A stretch of 64,000 bases of DNA from Actinokineospora globicatena (GTDB taxonomy: Bacteria; Actinomycetota; Actinomycetes; Mycobacteriales; Pseudonocardiaceae). Under the pieces are notes generated by a model. That model did not search any database, was not told the origin of the DNA, and saw nothing but the letters and a program-made list of their open reading frames with translations. A program made the translations under genes and the position numbers. The stretch covers positions 744,001 to 808,000 of the forward strand of contig NZ_JAMTCR010000004.1 of NCBI RefSeq assembly GCF_024171945.1, read 5' to 3'. Each line of letters starts with the position of its first letter. The stretch's first letter is position 1. Of this stretch, positions 54,773-63,269 are shown one piece after another.

Positions 54773-55276
54773 ATGCGCGCCATCGCCCGCGCGGCCGCCG
54801 TCCTGGCCGCCGCCGCGACCGCCCTCTTACTGGCCACCGGGTCCGCCGGTGCCTCGACCGGCACCGAGCACGACCCGGTGTCCGCCCCCGACGCCACCAC
54901 CGCGTCCGTGCTGGTCACCAAGCTGACCCACAGCGACGCCGCGTCCCGCCTGCGCTCATCCGGCATCACCTGGTCCTCCAGCGGCAACTGCAGCGACCGG
55001 TCCAAGCCGAACTGCACCTCGTTCGACCAGGTCAACCTCGCCACCATCCAGGGCGCCCAGACCCTCAAGAGCGCCACCGGCTGCGCCCTCAACGTCACCG
55101 GCGGCACCGAGGTCGGCCACGCCAGCGGCACCTACAGCCACTACAACGGCTACAAGCTCGACTTCGCCCTGAGCAGTTGCCTGACCAACTACATCAAGGG
55201 CACCTTCACCTCCATCGGCGGCAACAAGTGGCGCGCGGGTAGCGGCAACGTCTACTACCTGGAGAGCAACCACTAG
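54773..55276 (+). CDS. Secreted M15-peptidase-like protein
   Basis: 167-residue exported protein with a clear signal peptide (Ala/Leu-rich, ending near SAGAS). The mature part has CTSFDQVNLATIQGAQTL, TGGTEVGHASGTYSHYNGYK and a following LDF, recalling the SxHxxGxAxD zinc site of D-Ala-D-Ala/L-Ala-D-Glu (M15) peptidases. Four Cys could form disulphides. A peptidoglycan-cleaving or toxin-like role is plausible but not proven. ATG 54773 follows AAAGG. It is the last chromosomal gene before the integrated element. Confidence 0.6.
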   Translation: MRAIARAAAVLAAAATALLLATGSAGASTGTEHDPVSAPDATTASVLVTKLTHSDAASRLRSSGITWSSSGNCSDRSKPNCTSFDQVNLATIQGAQTLKSATGCALNVTGGTEVGHASGTYSHYNGYKLDFALSSCLTNYIKGTFTSIGGNKWRAGSGNVYYLESNH

Positions 55277-55358
55277 CACATCCTTGACCTGCATACTAAT
55301 CAGCTCTGGTCCAAGATGGAGGTTCAGGGCGCGGTAAGGGCAGGCCAAGGGAGTCGCT

Positions 55359-56804
55359 ATGCAGCGGTGCGTCCGGTACTACCGGAAGTCTTCTGGGGAT
55401 GACTTCGCCACGCAAGAGATGCGCTGTGGGCAGTACGAAGCGCGCATGGGGCTCACGCTAGACCCGTCGCTTGGGGAATCTGGCGTGTATCAGGATGCGA
55501 ATATTTCAGGCGGTCGTGATGACCGTAAAGGATATAACGCTTTGCTTGCTGACATCGTCACAGGGAAACTTAAAGGCTACTTCTTGATCGTGCGCGATCA
55601 AGAGCGTTTGACTCGTGGTGAATCCTCGCGCTTCGAGGAAGTCGCCTACAATGCTGAAAAGTCGGGCGTACGCATATTTGATGCCACTACTGGCCGCGAA
55701 ATAAAGGACGACTTGACTTCGGGTGTGCTGGCCGTCATCGCCAGGCAGGATAGAAAACGAACGTCGATCCTGATTTCCAACAATAAAGAGTTGCGTGCAC
55801 TCCAGGGGACTACGCCACGCTCAAGCCATCGTCGTTTCGGCTACGCTCATGGTTATACTCAGATCGTGTGGGAGGAAGCGAAGACTTGGCGCAGAGCCAG
55901 GAGATGGGTACTCGCGGGCTGGTCTCTCCACCGGATCGTGCAAGCGCTGCGGAGGCGCGGAGAAGCAACTATGACAGCGGGTTCGCAACTTGATATCTCG
56001 CGGTTGAAGCGAATGCTTGTTGACTACACCTATGCCGCGTGGCGGGTGTTCTCGCGCGATCTTGAGATCAATGGAGTGGCGGTACCAAAAGGGCAGCCCA
56101 TTGCCAAAGGGACTTGGCCTGCTATTGCGACCCGCGAGGAGATCGACGAACTGCGAGAAATCTTGGCTGGCAAGAAGTCGTATCACCCTGGCGGCAAGGA
56201 GGCAAAGAGGTTGCTCCTGGGGGTTCTCGTGTGCGACGAGTGTGGGACCAAGCTTTCGACTGGGTATGTGATCCAACTTCAGCGCGGACTCAGGTACGGA
56301 AGTAAAGACCGACCCAAGGTCAAGTACTTTGTCTATAAGTGCGACAAACAAAAGCCATGGGCTTGTGGTGGTGTTGCTCGCGACGGTATGACGCTTGACA
56401 GGTTCATGGTCAATCTGACATACGAAGCGCTTAAGCGCCTTCCTCGGCCGGTCGGGGGGTCAAAGCCTGCCAATCAGCGGAAGCTTATCGAGCAGGCAAA
56501 GGATAAGATTGCTGAGGCGCGGGCGGCATACAAAGCAGACCAGATCGGCTTGGACGATTTTGTTGATGTGCGTAACGAGATGACGGAGCGTATTGTCGAG
56601 CTTGCGAGAAGCAGTGAAGCAGAGGCAATGCCTATTGATAGTGCAGACGCATTCCTGGGTGCGGATATGGACTCCCAGCGCGACACCATCCGGCGACTTT
56701 GGCCGGTGATCGGCTTGAAGAAGGCCGGGAAGGGTGTCCGATTTAAGCCGGATCAGCTGGTATTCCCTGATGGCGGGTTTGAAAACGCGGAGGGTCACAA
56801 GTAA
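55359..56804 (+). CDS. Large serine recombinase (integrase)
   Basis: 481-residue site-specific recombinase. The N-terminal resolvase domain has the YxRxS motif in VRYYRKSSGDDF (Ser11 predicted nucleophile) and RDQERLTRGESSRFEE. A recombinase domain follows (RRFGYAHGY), then a zinc-ribbon region with CDECGTK and YKCDKQKPWACGG, and a coiled-coil stretch near 370-410. Such enzymes integrate elements at attB without a tRNA requirement and excise them with a directionality factor. AAGGGAG precedes ATG 55359. Base composition is much more AT-rich than the chromosome to its left. Confidence 0.9.
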   Translation: MQRCVRYYRKSSGDDFATQEMRCGQYEARMGLTLDPSLGESGVYQDANISGGRDDRKGYNALLADIVTGKLKGYFLIVRDQERLTRGESSRFEEVAYNAEKSGVRIFDATTGREIKDDLTSGVLAVIARQDRKRTSILISNNKELRALQGTTPRSSHRRFGYAHGYTQIVWEEAKTWRRARRWVLAGWSLHRIVQALRRRGEATMTAGSQLDISRLKRMLVDYTYAAWRVFSRDLEINGVAVPKGQPIAKGTWPAIATREEIDELREILAGKKSYHPGGKEAKRLLLGVLVCDECGTKLSTGYVIQLQRGLRYGSKDRPKVKYFVYKCDKQKPWACGGVARDGMTLDRFMVNLTYEALKRLPRPVGGSKPANQRKLIEQAKDKIAEARAAYKADQIGLDDFVDVRNEMTERIVELARSSEAEAMPIDSADAFLGADMDSQRDTIRRLWPVIGLKKAGKGVRFKPDQLVFPDGGFENAEGHK

Positions 56805-56827
56805 GTCGGACAACTTCGGATAAAGAG

Positions 56828-56857
56828 ATGGCCCCGACCACTGCTGGTCGAGGCCAT
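56828..56857. terminator. Terminator after the recombinase gene
   Basis: Stem of 13 pairs with one mismatch (ATGGCCCCGACCA with TGGTCGAGGCCAT), a 4-base loop and a T-rich tail (TTCCTT). Confidence 0.75.
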
Positions 56858-57042
56858 TTCCTTACGTTGACGTGCTCCGCAATATGATTTGAATATCTCT
56901 TGCTTTCTCTTCATCGAAGAATCCATTGTCTGCCAGTTTTGCGACGAACTGACTGATCCAGTCGGCCTCTGCTGTGCGAGGTGTGTTGGATGGCTCGGGC
57001 TGCTTTCGGTGGGCGTTGCCGCCGGGGGTGTCGGATCGTGGT

Positions 57043-59334
57043 CTAGTCGTCGTGGTGTTCGCTCCCCTCTTGGTTCGGGAGGGAGGCGGGTTGTCCGGTC
57101 GTTGAGGTTGGTTCCGGGTGGGTTGTGCGGGTGTGGTAGGTGTGGCGGAGGTGGGTCCCTGGTGGGGGTTTGTGCTGGTCAGGAGAGGGATTTTGGTGCA
57201 GGGAGGAGGTAGGGGGAGTTCCCTGGCTCCCGGGGTGTTCCCTGGTGTGATCCCGGTAGGTGATGGCGGTGGTGATGTCGTTGGTGCGGATGACCATGTG
57301 GCCGTCGGACTTGCGGGGTGGGATGCCGTGTTGGTCGAGTAGGGCGCGTAGGTCGCGGGCGGTCCAGGGTTCGTAGGTGGTGGGGTTGAGTGCTGCGAGT
57401 CGGGCTAGGACGGTCTGTGTGCGTACGCGGGGTTCGTGGTTGAGGACGTGGTGAATGTCGGCAAGGGGGTCGGGTGGTGGGGCCTCGATCGCCAGGTGGG
57501 CGCGGGTGGTGGTGAGGGCGTGTGAGTGGTTGGCGCGTAGTGCCATGGCGCGGTGGATGACCGGGGTGACCATGTCGCTGCCGTCCTCGAACGGCACGTA
57601 GAAGGTGCGGATGAGTTCGAAGGTGTTGTCGGTGACTCCGACCGCGACGCAGGTGCCTCGGTCGGTCTTCATGCGTAGTTCCGTGGCGCGGATTCCGGCG
57701 CGGTACTTGCCGGATCCGAGTAGTCCGTCGTTGGCGATGTGGTCGGCCACGGCGAACGCGACTCCGCAGGAGATGTTGCGGGTGATCTCCTTGGGGATGC
57801 TGTCCTTGGTGGGTGATTGGGTGGCGAGTAGCAGGATGATGCCGTATTTGCGGCCGCGTTTGATGAGTCGGACGGCCGCTTCTTGTGCTTGTTTGCCGTA
57901 GCGGGGGTGTTGGAACAGTTCGTGGCATTCGTCGATGGCCGCGAGGAGTGGGTGCAGGCCAAGGCGTGGGTTGTCGGCGAGTCGGCGGGAGACCTTCGGG
58001 GGTCGGCCGGGTTGCTCACCGAGGACCTTGCCGCGTCGCTCCATCTCCCGCAGGAGATCGTCCAGGGCCTGTACGGCGTCAGCGGCGACTGAGTCGTCCA
58101 TCCCGACGCGGTAGCGGCTCAGACGAGGCGCCAGGGGCTCGAAATCGGGGCTCTCGCCCATGACGTAGGTCCACAGTTCCGCCGTGGGGTCCAGGGCAGC
58201 CCCGAGCATCAGCACCCGCAGGACGTTGGTCTTGCCCTGTCCGGGTCGGCCGCCCGCCAGCCAGTTGGTTTCGATGAGGGGTGCGTTGATCACGGCGCCG
58301 CGTTGGGACAGGCCGAACGGCACCCCGTCGAACAGGTCCACGGTCCCCTCGTGCAGCAGGGGCCAGTCACCGGCCCCGCCGGACAGGGTGCCCTTGTCGG
58401 CGACCCACAGGTCCAACACCCCGTCTTCCTCGCCGGTGGTGGGCCAGGTCTCCAACGCGGCCCGGCCCAGGTTGGCGGCGAGTACCTTGCGGCGGTCGGT
58501 GACCATCTCTGCGGTGACCCCGAGGGGTAGGCGGACCTGTGCGTGGGTTCCGTCGCCGTCCTTGCGCGCGGGGACGCTGTAGAGCAGTTCCCCGCCCTTC
58601 TTGAAGAACGCGGACAGTGGTGCGATCCCCAGGTGCGCCAAGGCTTTGGAGATCATCCGTTCGTCCACCCAGGAGTCGGAGTCGGCGCGGTCCGGGCGGG
58701 TGAGCCACCCGGCCCCGGGGGTGCGGTCACGGCCCTCCCACACGGCCGCCCCGACCGCGCCGAGTGTGGCCGGCCACGGCAGCCACGACCACACCGCCAC
58801 CACGGCGCCGGTGATCGCGTCTCGCACGTCGTAGAGCGCCCGTAGCCACCCGGGCATGTCCACCCGGTCGACCAGGGCATCGAGCAGTGCCAGCAGCACC
58901 ACCAAGGCGGTCACGACGGCGGCGGTGATCAGCACACGGCGCAGGGCCGCGCCGAGCTTGACCCAGCGGGCCCGCGCGTCGGCGCGGATGAGTTCCTGGG
59001 CGGTACGCCGCGCCTGCGGATCACCGGCGACCCGTGCCGCGCGGGCATCGGCCCGCAAGTCCGCGTAGGACGCCCAACGCCACCCCCGATCGACCCACCG
59101 ACCCGCACCACGCACGAGGAACCACAGCAACCGGCCCAGGTCGCGGGGAGCCTTCCGGAAACGGTACGAGACCACCGGTCGCCCCCTGGCGAACATGTCG
59201 CGACCTGCGGAAACAGCCTGTCGGGTCACCTTGGTCATCCCAAGCCGCAGCGACCAGTTCCGTTGTGCCGCAACGGGTTCCTCGCTCAGTAGCTCCGCAT
59301 CGAACACCTTACGGGCCAGTTCACGACGAGACAT
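57043..59334 (-). CDS. FtsK/SpoIIIE-type DNA translocase (conjugative transfer)
   Basis: 763-residue membrane-anchored motor, likely the transfer protein that moves double-stranded DNA between mycelia in AICEs. Two membrane segments lie at about 132-152 and 172-198. Walker A is GGRPGQGKTN (361-370), Walker B LLAAIDE (463-469), then RLIKRGRKYGIILLLATQSP. The C-terminal 80 residues are Thr/Pro/His-rich and disordered. ATG 59334 overlaps the stop of the DUF2637 gene by 14 bases. It is the last gene of a five-gene overlapping operon running from 61114. Confidence 0.9.
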   Translation of the reverse strand: MSRRELARKVFDAELLSEEPVAAQRNWSLRLGMTKVTRQAVSAGRDMFARGRPVVSYRFRKAPRDLGRLLWFLVRGAGRWVDRGWRWASYADLRADARAARVAGDPQARRTAQELIRADARARWVKLGAALRRVLITAAVVTALVVLLALLDALVDRVDMPGWLRALYDVRDAITGAVVAVWSWLPWPATLGAVGAAVWEGRDRTPGAGWLTRPDRADSDSWVDERMISKALAHLGIAPLSAFFKKGGELLYSVPARKDGDGTHAQVRLPLGVTAEMVTDRRKVLAANLGRAALETWPTTGEEDGVLDLWVADKGTLSGGAGDWPLLHEGTVDLFDGVPFGLSQRGAVINAPLIETNWLAGGRPGQGKTNVLRVLMLGAALDPTAELWTYVMGESPDFEPLAPRLSRYRVGMDDSVAADAVQALDDLLREMERRGKVLGEQPGRPPKVSRRLADNPRLGLHPLLAAIDECHELFQHPRYGKQAQEAAVRLIKRGRKYGIILLLATQSPTKDSIPKEITRNISCGVAFAVADHIANDGLLGSGKYRAGIRATELRMKTDRGTCVAVGVTDNTFELIRTFYVPFEDGSDMVTPVIHRAMALRANHSHALTTTRAHLAIEAPPPDPLADIHHVLNHEPRVRTQTVLARLAALNPTTYEPWTARDLRALLDQHGIPPRKSDGHMVIRTNDITTAITYRDHTREHPGSQGTPPTSSLHQNPSPDQHKPPPGTHLRHTYHTRTTHPEPTSTTGQPASLPNQEGSEHHDD

Positions 59335-60238
59335 CGCTTACACCACCCCGCTTCCCCGGCCCGCCCATGTCCACTGTGGTGGTCGGGCCGTCGACCTCGG
59401 GGCCGATGTCGGGCGAGTCGAGACCGGCGAGAACCTCAGCGGCGACCCGGGAGGACAGCCCCCGCGAACACTCCGTCACTGATCGGGCCCACGCCGCTGT
59501 CACCGTGACCCCGGGCGCCCACGCGGCGCGTGCGTCGGCTACGTAGTCGGCGAGCAACTTCCGGCGACGCGACCCGGGGGCGGGATCGTCTGGCCGTTCA
59601 TGAACCGGTGCCGCGTCCACGGCAGCGGTGTTGTCGCCGGGCGCCGGATCGCCGTCCGTGAACGCGTCGGGGCCGTTCACGGCCAGGTCCGGCCGGGTGG
59701 TCTGGTGTAGGTGCGTGGCGTGGGTGAACGCGGCGGAGACCGTCTCGGTGAGCTTGTCGCGCAGGTCGGTGATCGCCTCTGCGGCCACGAACACCACCAG
59801 CGGCGGTACCGAGTGCAGCACGATCCCTGAGAGGGACCCGACCGCGTACGACGCCCACGTGTTCATCACATAGGTAGCGGCCAGGGTGAACCACTTCGCC
59901 CGCCGCACCCACGGCCCGGTCACGACCTGGTACCGGGCGGTGAGCTGTTCGGCCCGCAGGATCGCCAGCAACACCAGCGACACCGTGGGATCCAGCAACC
60001 ACGCCGCCAACCACACCAACGACCACGGCGCGGCCCCGTTAGCGGCGAACTGCTGGACGTTGGTCATCGTGAACGCCAACCCCAACCCGATACCGGCCCA
60101 ACACAACCGGTCCACCTGGGCACGGACCTGCTCCACCCGCAACGCCACCACGTCCGGGTGCATCCGGTAGGCCCGCACCCGCGCCGCAACCGCCGCGTCC
60201 TGGGCAAGACGGTCCGCCCTGTCCATCGCCGCGTTCAT
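59321..60238 (-). CDS. DUF2637 membrane protein
   Basis: 305-residue protein with a charged N-terminal helix (1-45), four hydrophobic helices (about 48-165: GIGLGLAFTMTNVQQF, LVWLAAWLLDPTVSLVLLAI, ATYVMNTWASYAVGSL, PPLVVFVAAEAI) and a long acidic/Pro cytoplasmic tail, the DUF2637 layout. These proteins accompany FtsK-type transfer genes in actinomycete elements, probably as membrane partners. ATG 60238 overlaps the previous stop (ATGA). Confidence 0.75.
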   Translation of the reverse strand: MNAAMDRADRLAQDAAVAARVRAYRMHPDVVALRVEQVRAQVDRLCWAGIGLGLAFTMTNVQQFAANGAAPWSLVWLAAWLLDPTVSLVLLAILRAEQLTARYQVVTGPWVRRAKWFTLAATYVMNTWASYAVGSLSGIVLHSVPPLVVFVAAEAITDLRDKLTETVSAAFTHATHLHQTTRPDLAVNGPDAFTDGDPAPGDNTAAVDAAPVHERPDDPAPGSRRRKLLADYVADARAAWAPGVTVTAAWARSVTECSRGLSSRVAAEVLAGLDSPDIGPEVDGPTTTVDMGGPGKRGGVSDVSS

Positions 60239-60579
60239 CGACGCCCCCGACGATGTCGCCGTTCATGAACGGTGCTCCCGCTCAGCGCCCGAACCAACGC
60301 CCACGACGCGACCAGCGCGGGCACCCCCAACGCCGCCACCCGCGCCCACCCCGTCACGGTGGGGTGGGTCAACACCAACCACTGCACACCGACGATCAGC
60401 AGCGCCCCGGCCACCGTCCGCCCCACCAACGACACCGACCCACCGCCCACACCGGCTAGCAGTGCCGCGTCACGGGCCCTGCGAGCCGAGGCACGCCACG
60501 CCCGCGGCAGCAGTGCGACCACAATCACGGCGACCAGGCCCACGACCACGGCAGGCGCCGCACTCGATCCCGTCGTCAC
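60235..60579 (-). CDS. Small membrane protein of the transfer operon
   Basis: 114-residue protein with three hydrophobic segments (AAPAVVVGLVAVIVVALLP, VAGALLIVGVQWLVL, VAALGVPALVASWALV) and a very basic C-terminus (HERRHRRGRR). It starts at GTG 60579, overlapping the whiB stop, and ends overlapping the DUF2637 start. Its position suggests a component or regulator of the transfer pore; no family was recognised. Confidence 0.65.
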   Translation of the reverse strand: MTTGSSAAPAVVVGLVAVIVVALLPRAWRASARRARDAALLAGVGGGSVSLVGRTVAGALLIVGVQWLVLTHPTVTGWARVAALGVPALVASWALVRALSGSTVHERRHRRGRR

Positions 60580-60926
60580 AGGCCACCACCGACCCCACCG
60601 GCCGCGTCGGCACGCCGTTGTGACCAGAGCGCGAACACCGCCCGCCGCTCGTCCTCCGGCAGCGGCCCCCATACCCCGCTGATGGCATAGCCGTAGGCCC
60701 GCAGGTCCCATTCCAGGCACTCACGCTGCACCGGGCATGACCCGCAGATCGGCGCGACCAGCTCCCGATCGGCGCGGTTGTCACCGGTCCACTCCGGTGT
60801 CCGCTCCATGGTCATCAACCAGCCGCACGTACCGTCCCGGCGCACCACGTCCGCTAGCTCGTCGTCAGACATCGGCGCCACCCGGTCCAGATCGGTGACG
60901 ACCCACTCGACTACCTGCCGCTTCAC
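60576..60926 (-). CDS. WhiB-family iron-sulfur transcription regulator
   Basis: 116-residue Wbl protein with all four [4Fe-4S] ligands, Cys34, Cys61, Cys64 and Cys70 (ICGSCPVQRECLEW), and the GVWG turn (84-87), followed by a basic helix. Wbl proteins bind sigma factor and redirect transcription in response to redox or NO. Being inside the element's operon, it probably adjusts element or host promoters. GTG 60926 overlaps the Xis-like stop. A nitric oxide synthase is encoded 10 kb away, but a link is speculative. Confidence 0.9.
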   Translation of the reverse strand: MKRQVVEWVVTDLDRVAPMSDDELADVVRRDGTCGWLMTMERTPEWTGDNRADRELVAPICGSCPVQRECLEWDLRAYGYAISGVWGPLPEDERRAVFALWSQRRADAAGGVGGGL

Positions 60927-61114
60927 AGGGCCTCACCCCCGGCCGGAACTGTCGCCAGTTGTGCCACCGCGCACACCGGAACCCGCAGACCATCCCGGGT
61001 CTGCACCACGGGCAGAACACCCACCCGTACGGCACGACACACATTCGCCTTGCTCGCACCCAGAAGCCATGCCACCTGACCAATGGACAGATGATCAGAG
61101 CGTGTGAATCTCAT
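60923..61114 (-). CDS. Xis-like helix-turn-helix (excisionase) protein
   Basis: 63-residue MerR/excisionase-type HTH protein: SIGQVAWLLGASKANVCRAV, then the wing VVQTRDGLRVPVCAVAQL. It is small enough to be a recombination directionality factor or the operon regulator. AAAGGA lies about ten bases before ATG 61114. It opens the overlapping operon Xis-WhiB-membrane-DUF2637-FtsK, and the GAATA inverted repeats lie directly upstream. Confidence 0.7.
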   Translation of the reverse strand: MRFTRSDHLSIGQVAWLLGASKANVCRAVRVGVLPVVQTRDGLRVPVCAVAQLATVPAGGEAL

Positions 61115-61538
61115 CGATTATTGGTCCTTTGCTCGGTTGTTCCGATCCCCGTCCGGGGAGCGGTACAACCAGTAAGGCGCCGAACCTGAACGCCTACTAT
61201 GCCGACGCGGGAATACTGGTATTCCTCGCTCGGAATATCCCCTGGTCGAGCCGCGTGGGCGGCATGAAAATATTCCGGAAAAGAATATCGGGGCGCGAAT
61301 ATTCCAGCCGAGAATAGTCGATCTCTTGTCACCGCGCGGCGCGTTAGCGCGAATGGGTGAACATCCGCCTGGGGTCGCACTGTCTGTCGATTTCGGCGGT
61401 AGCCCTGAACAGGTGTTATGCCGCCACGGGAATGTGGTATTCCCGCACTGGCATAGACATTCCCCGGGGGTGGTGCTTACTTGTCGTGCCCGTCCACCGG
61501 GGACGAGCGGTACGTCCGTAGCAAGGGAGCGTTCGGCG
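61115..61538. promoter_or_regulatory. Divergent regulatory region with GAATA-type inverted repeats
   Basis: A 424-bp non-coding segment lies between the transfer operon and Imm1. It holds several related palindromes: GGAATACTGGTATTCC (61210-61225), CGGAATATCC (61231-61240), GAATATTC (61287-61294) with ATATTCCGGAA close by, and GGGAATGTGGTATTCCC (61428-61444). Repeated half-sites GGAATA/TATTCC suggest a cooperatively bound operator or an iteron-type origin. Confidence 0.55.
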
Positions 61539-61994
61539 ATGGTCGACGATGACCCGCCCATGATTGTCACCGCGACGCTCACCACGGGTATATCCCGTGT
61601 GACCAACGGCCTGCGCGAGTCGATCAACCTCATTGAGGAGGTACTCGAAACCGAACACGTGACGTGGGAAACGATCCTGCTGATCGGCGACCACGAGTAC
61701 CGCACAACCCTGGCGGGACCCGTGCCCAACAGTCAGTTTCGGGTCAGCGTGCGTCCATCCCTCGGTGTGGCGGCGCTCAACTACACCGACCACGACGATC
61801 GCGACATGCCGATAGCCGTCACGCACAACCCGGGCCACCCGCAGGCAGGGGCGGAACTGATCTTTAGCGGGAGTACCGGGATGACCTTTCCATTCGGATG
61901 TGCAGTCAGCATTGAGTCGGCACATCTCGCTTTGGTCGAATGGCTGCACCTCCGGCGGCGCCCGACCAGTCTCCAGTGGCGCCCGTTCTCTTAG
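61539..61994 (+). CDS. Imm1-family immunity protein
   Basis: 151-residue soluble protein with Imm1 features: an N-terminal helix (TNGLRESINLIEEVLE), then ALNYTDHDDRDMPIAVTHNP, LIFSGSTGMTFPFG and the C-terminal ALVEWLHLRRRPT...QWRPF. Imm1 proteins neutralise polymorphic nuclease or deaminase toxins. No toxin gene is in view, so it is an orphan immunity gene or its partner lies outside the window. AAGGGAG (61523-61529) supports ATG 61539. The small membrane gene follows after 33 bp. Confidence 0.75.
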   Translation: MVDDDPPMIVTATLTTGISRVTNGLRESINLIEEVLETEHVTWETILLIGDHEYRTTLAGPVPNSQFRVSVRPSLGVAALNYTDHDDRDMPIAVTHNPGHPQAGAELIFSGSTGMTFPFGCAVSIESAHLALVEWLHLRRRPTSLQWRPFS

Positions 61995-62027
61995 AGAAAA
62001 ACGTGCCCATGAAAGGAGGGCTTGAAC

Positions 62028-62396
62028 TTGAGTACCGGGATATACTTTGTCATCATTCTGCTCGGCGTGTCGGCAGTGGCGCTTATCCTGTGGGCGTTCA
62101 CCCCCTCGAATAGACCCCATCGAACCCCCTACCAAACCCGCCCCGCGTCACATTTGCTCGCAGACCTTGGTGTCATTTCGATGACGTTTACCAACGGTTC
62201 TCAGCATCTTGTCGCCGAGAACCAAGCGGCGACATGCGGAAACCATGGCGTCTACACATCGGTATGCGGTACCACGGGGCTACTCCCAGAGCCACTGTTT
62301 GTCCCACCCTGCGCTCCGTGCGCGGTGTGTACCCGACTGGTTAGCCTCCACAGCCGTGCACGCGGGACTGGGGAGGAAACAGCAAAGTCGGCCTAG
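62028..62396 (+). CDS. Small single-helix membrane protein with Cys cluster
   Basis: 122-residue protein with an N-terminal membrane helix (GIYFVIILLGVSAVALILWAF) and a cytoplasmic tail containing CAPCAVC and two further Cys. TTG 62028 is chosen because AAAGGAGG (62012-62019) is nine bases upstream; TTG 62022 is too close. It is probably cotranscribed with Imm1. No family recognised; the tail may bind metal. Confidence 0.5.
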   Translation: MSTGIYFVIILLGVSAVALILWAFTPSNRPHRTPYQTRPASHLLADLGVISMTFTNGSQHLVAENQAATCGNHGVYTSVCGTTGLLPEPLFVPPCAPCAVCTRLVSLHSRARGTGEETAKSA

Positions 62397-62406
62397 TCCG
62401 TCGGAT

Positions 62407-62423
62407 GACCTTTGACAAAGGTC
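62407..62423. promoter_or_regulatory. Operator-like inverted repeat
   Basis: GACCTTT-gac-AAAGGTC, a perfect 7-bp dyad about 80 bp before the XRE gene. It is a candidate binding site for that regulator. Confidence 0.35.
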
Positions 62424-62440
62424 GTCGTCCTCCGAGTCGG

Positions 62441-62476
62441 GTGGGCCAGCGAGATATGCCCATCTTGCTGGCCCAC
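62441..62476. terminator. Terminator-like hairpin
   Basis: GTGGGCCAGC (62441-62450) and GCTGGCCCAC (62467-62476) form a perfect 10-bp stem with a 16-base loop. It lies between the Imm1/membrane pair and the XRE gene and has no T tract. Confidence 0.5.
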
Positions 62477-62504
62477 TGCGGATTCTGCTAACGAAATATG
62501 AGGT

Positions 62505-63269
62505 GTGGTGGTGAACGTCCGAATCCCCATTGCTCGGGCTATAGTACTCGGATCGATGATCAGAGAAGCGCTCGACAAACTGTCAGATACTCATCAGGTT
62601 GTAGCTGAACGCTGCGACTTGCACAGATCTGATCTCTCGCGCTTCCTTGCTGGCAAGCGGTCGATTTCGGAGCCCGATCTCGTCACGCTCGCCGGTGTGT
62701 GTGGCTTTAGGTCGCGAAAGGAACGCGCGATGCTCGTAGGTCTTCACCGAGATCGCGAAAAGTTGGAGTGGTGGCTAGGCCCTGCTGACAAGGATCTTCA
62801 AGACAAGGCGGATGTATACCTCGAAGATTCTTCTTGTACTGTGGTCAGTTACGCACCCCACGAAATCCCACCGGAACTGCGGACGGACTGTCACCCGGGA
62901 CCTGGCCGTGTCGAGCGAAATCTAGGTCAGGGGCCGCATCGAACGTACTATCTGGGCCTTCCTGCTTTGCGGCGACTAGGTTTGACAACCAGTGTCGCGC
63001 AGGAGCAAGCCAGACTTCTCTTCTGGCTTGAAGCGAGTCCGCTGGTGACTATTCGAGTCGTACCAGACCCTGGAACTGTCGCGCCATTTCGTCTTTTCGA
63101 CTTGGTCGAAGGCCGAAAGCTCGTCAAGGTCGATCTTTCGGGCATGGGGATGGTTTTGGAGTCGCTGGGCGATGTCAGGCACCATCAGAAGTTAATAAAA
63201 GAGATTGACGCCGCTGCCATCAACGAAGAACAGACTCGATTGCTGCTCGCGCGGATTGCGGACCCGTGA
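62505..63269 (+). CDS. XRE-family regulator with DUF5753-like domain
   Basis: 254-residue regulator. The N-terminal HTH (MIREALDKLSDTHQVVAERC, then LHRSDLSRFLAGKRSISEPD) is followed by a C-terminal sensor region with TYYLGLPALRRLGLTTSVAQ and LLFWLEASPLVTIRVVPDP, as in DUF5753 proteins of actinomycetes. Three consecutive GTG codons (62505, 62508, 62511) could start it; TGAGGT upstream favours the last. A TTGCTG/TAACGA promoter with 17-bp spacer (62466-62494) is possible. The stop overlaps the next gene by four bases. Base composition is AT-rich like the recombinase gene. Confidence 0.7.
   Translation: MVVNVRIPIARAIVLGSMIREALDKLSDTHQVVAERCDLHRSDLSRFLAGKRSISEPDLVTLAGVCGFRSRKERAMLVGLHRDREKLEWWLGPADKDLQDKADVYLEDSSCTVVSYAPHEIPPELRTDCHPGPGRVERNLGQGPHRTYYLGLPALRRLGLTTSVAQEQARLLFWLEASPLVTIRVVPDPGTVAPFRLFDLVEGRKLVKVDLSGMGMVLESLGDVRHHQKLIKEIDAAAINEEQTRLLLARIADP

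Noticed and set aside
55277-55358. Exact attL core sequence
   Set aside because: The boundary must lie here by context, but the matching right end is outside the window, so no core can be defined.
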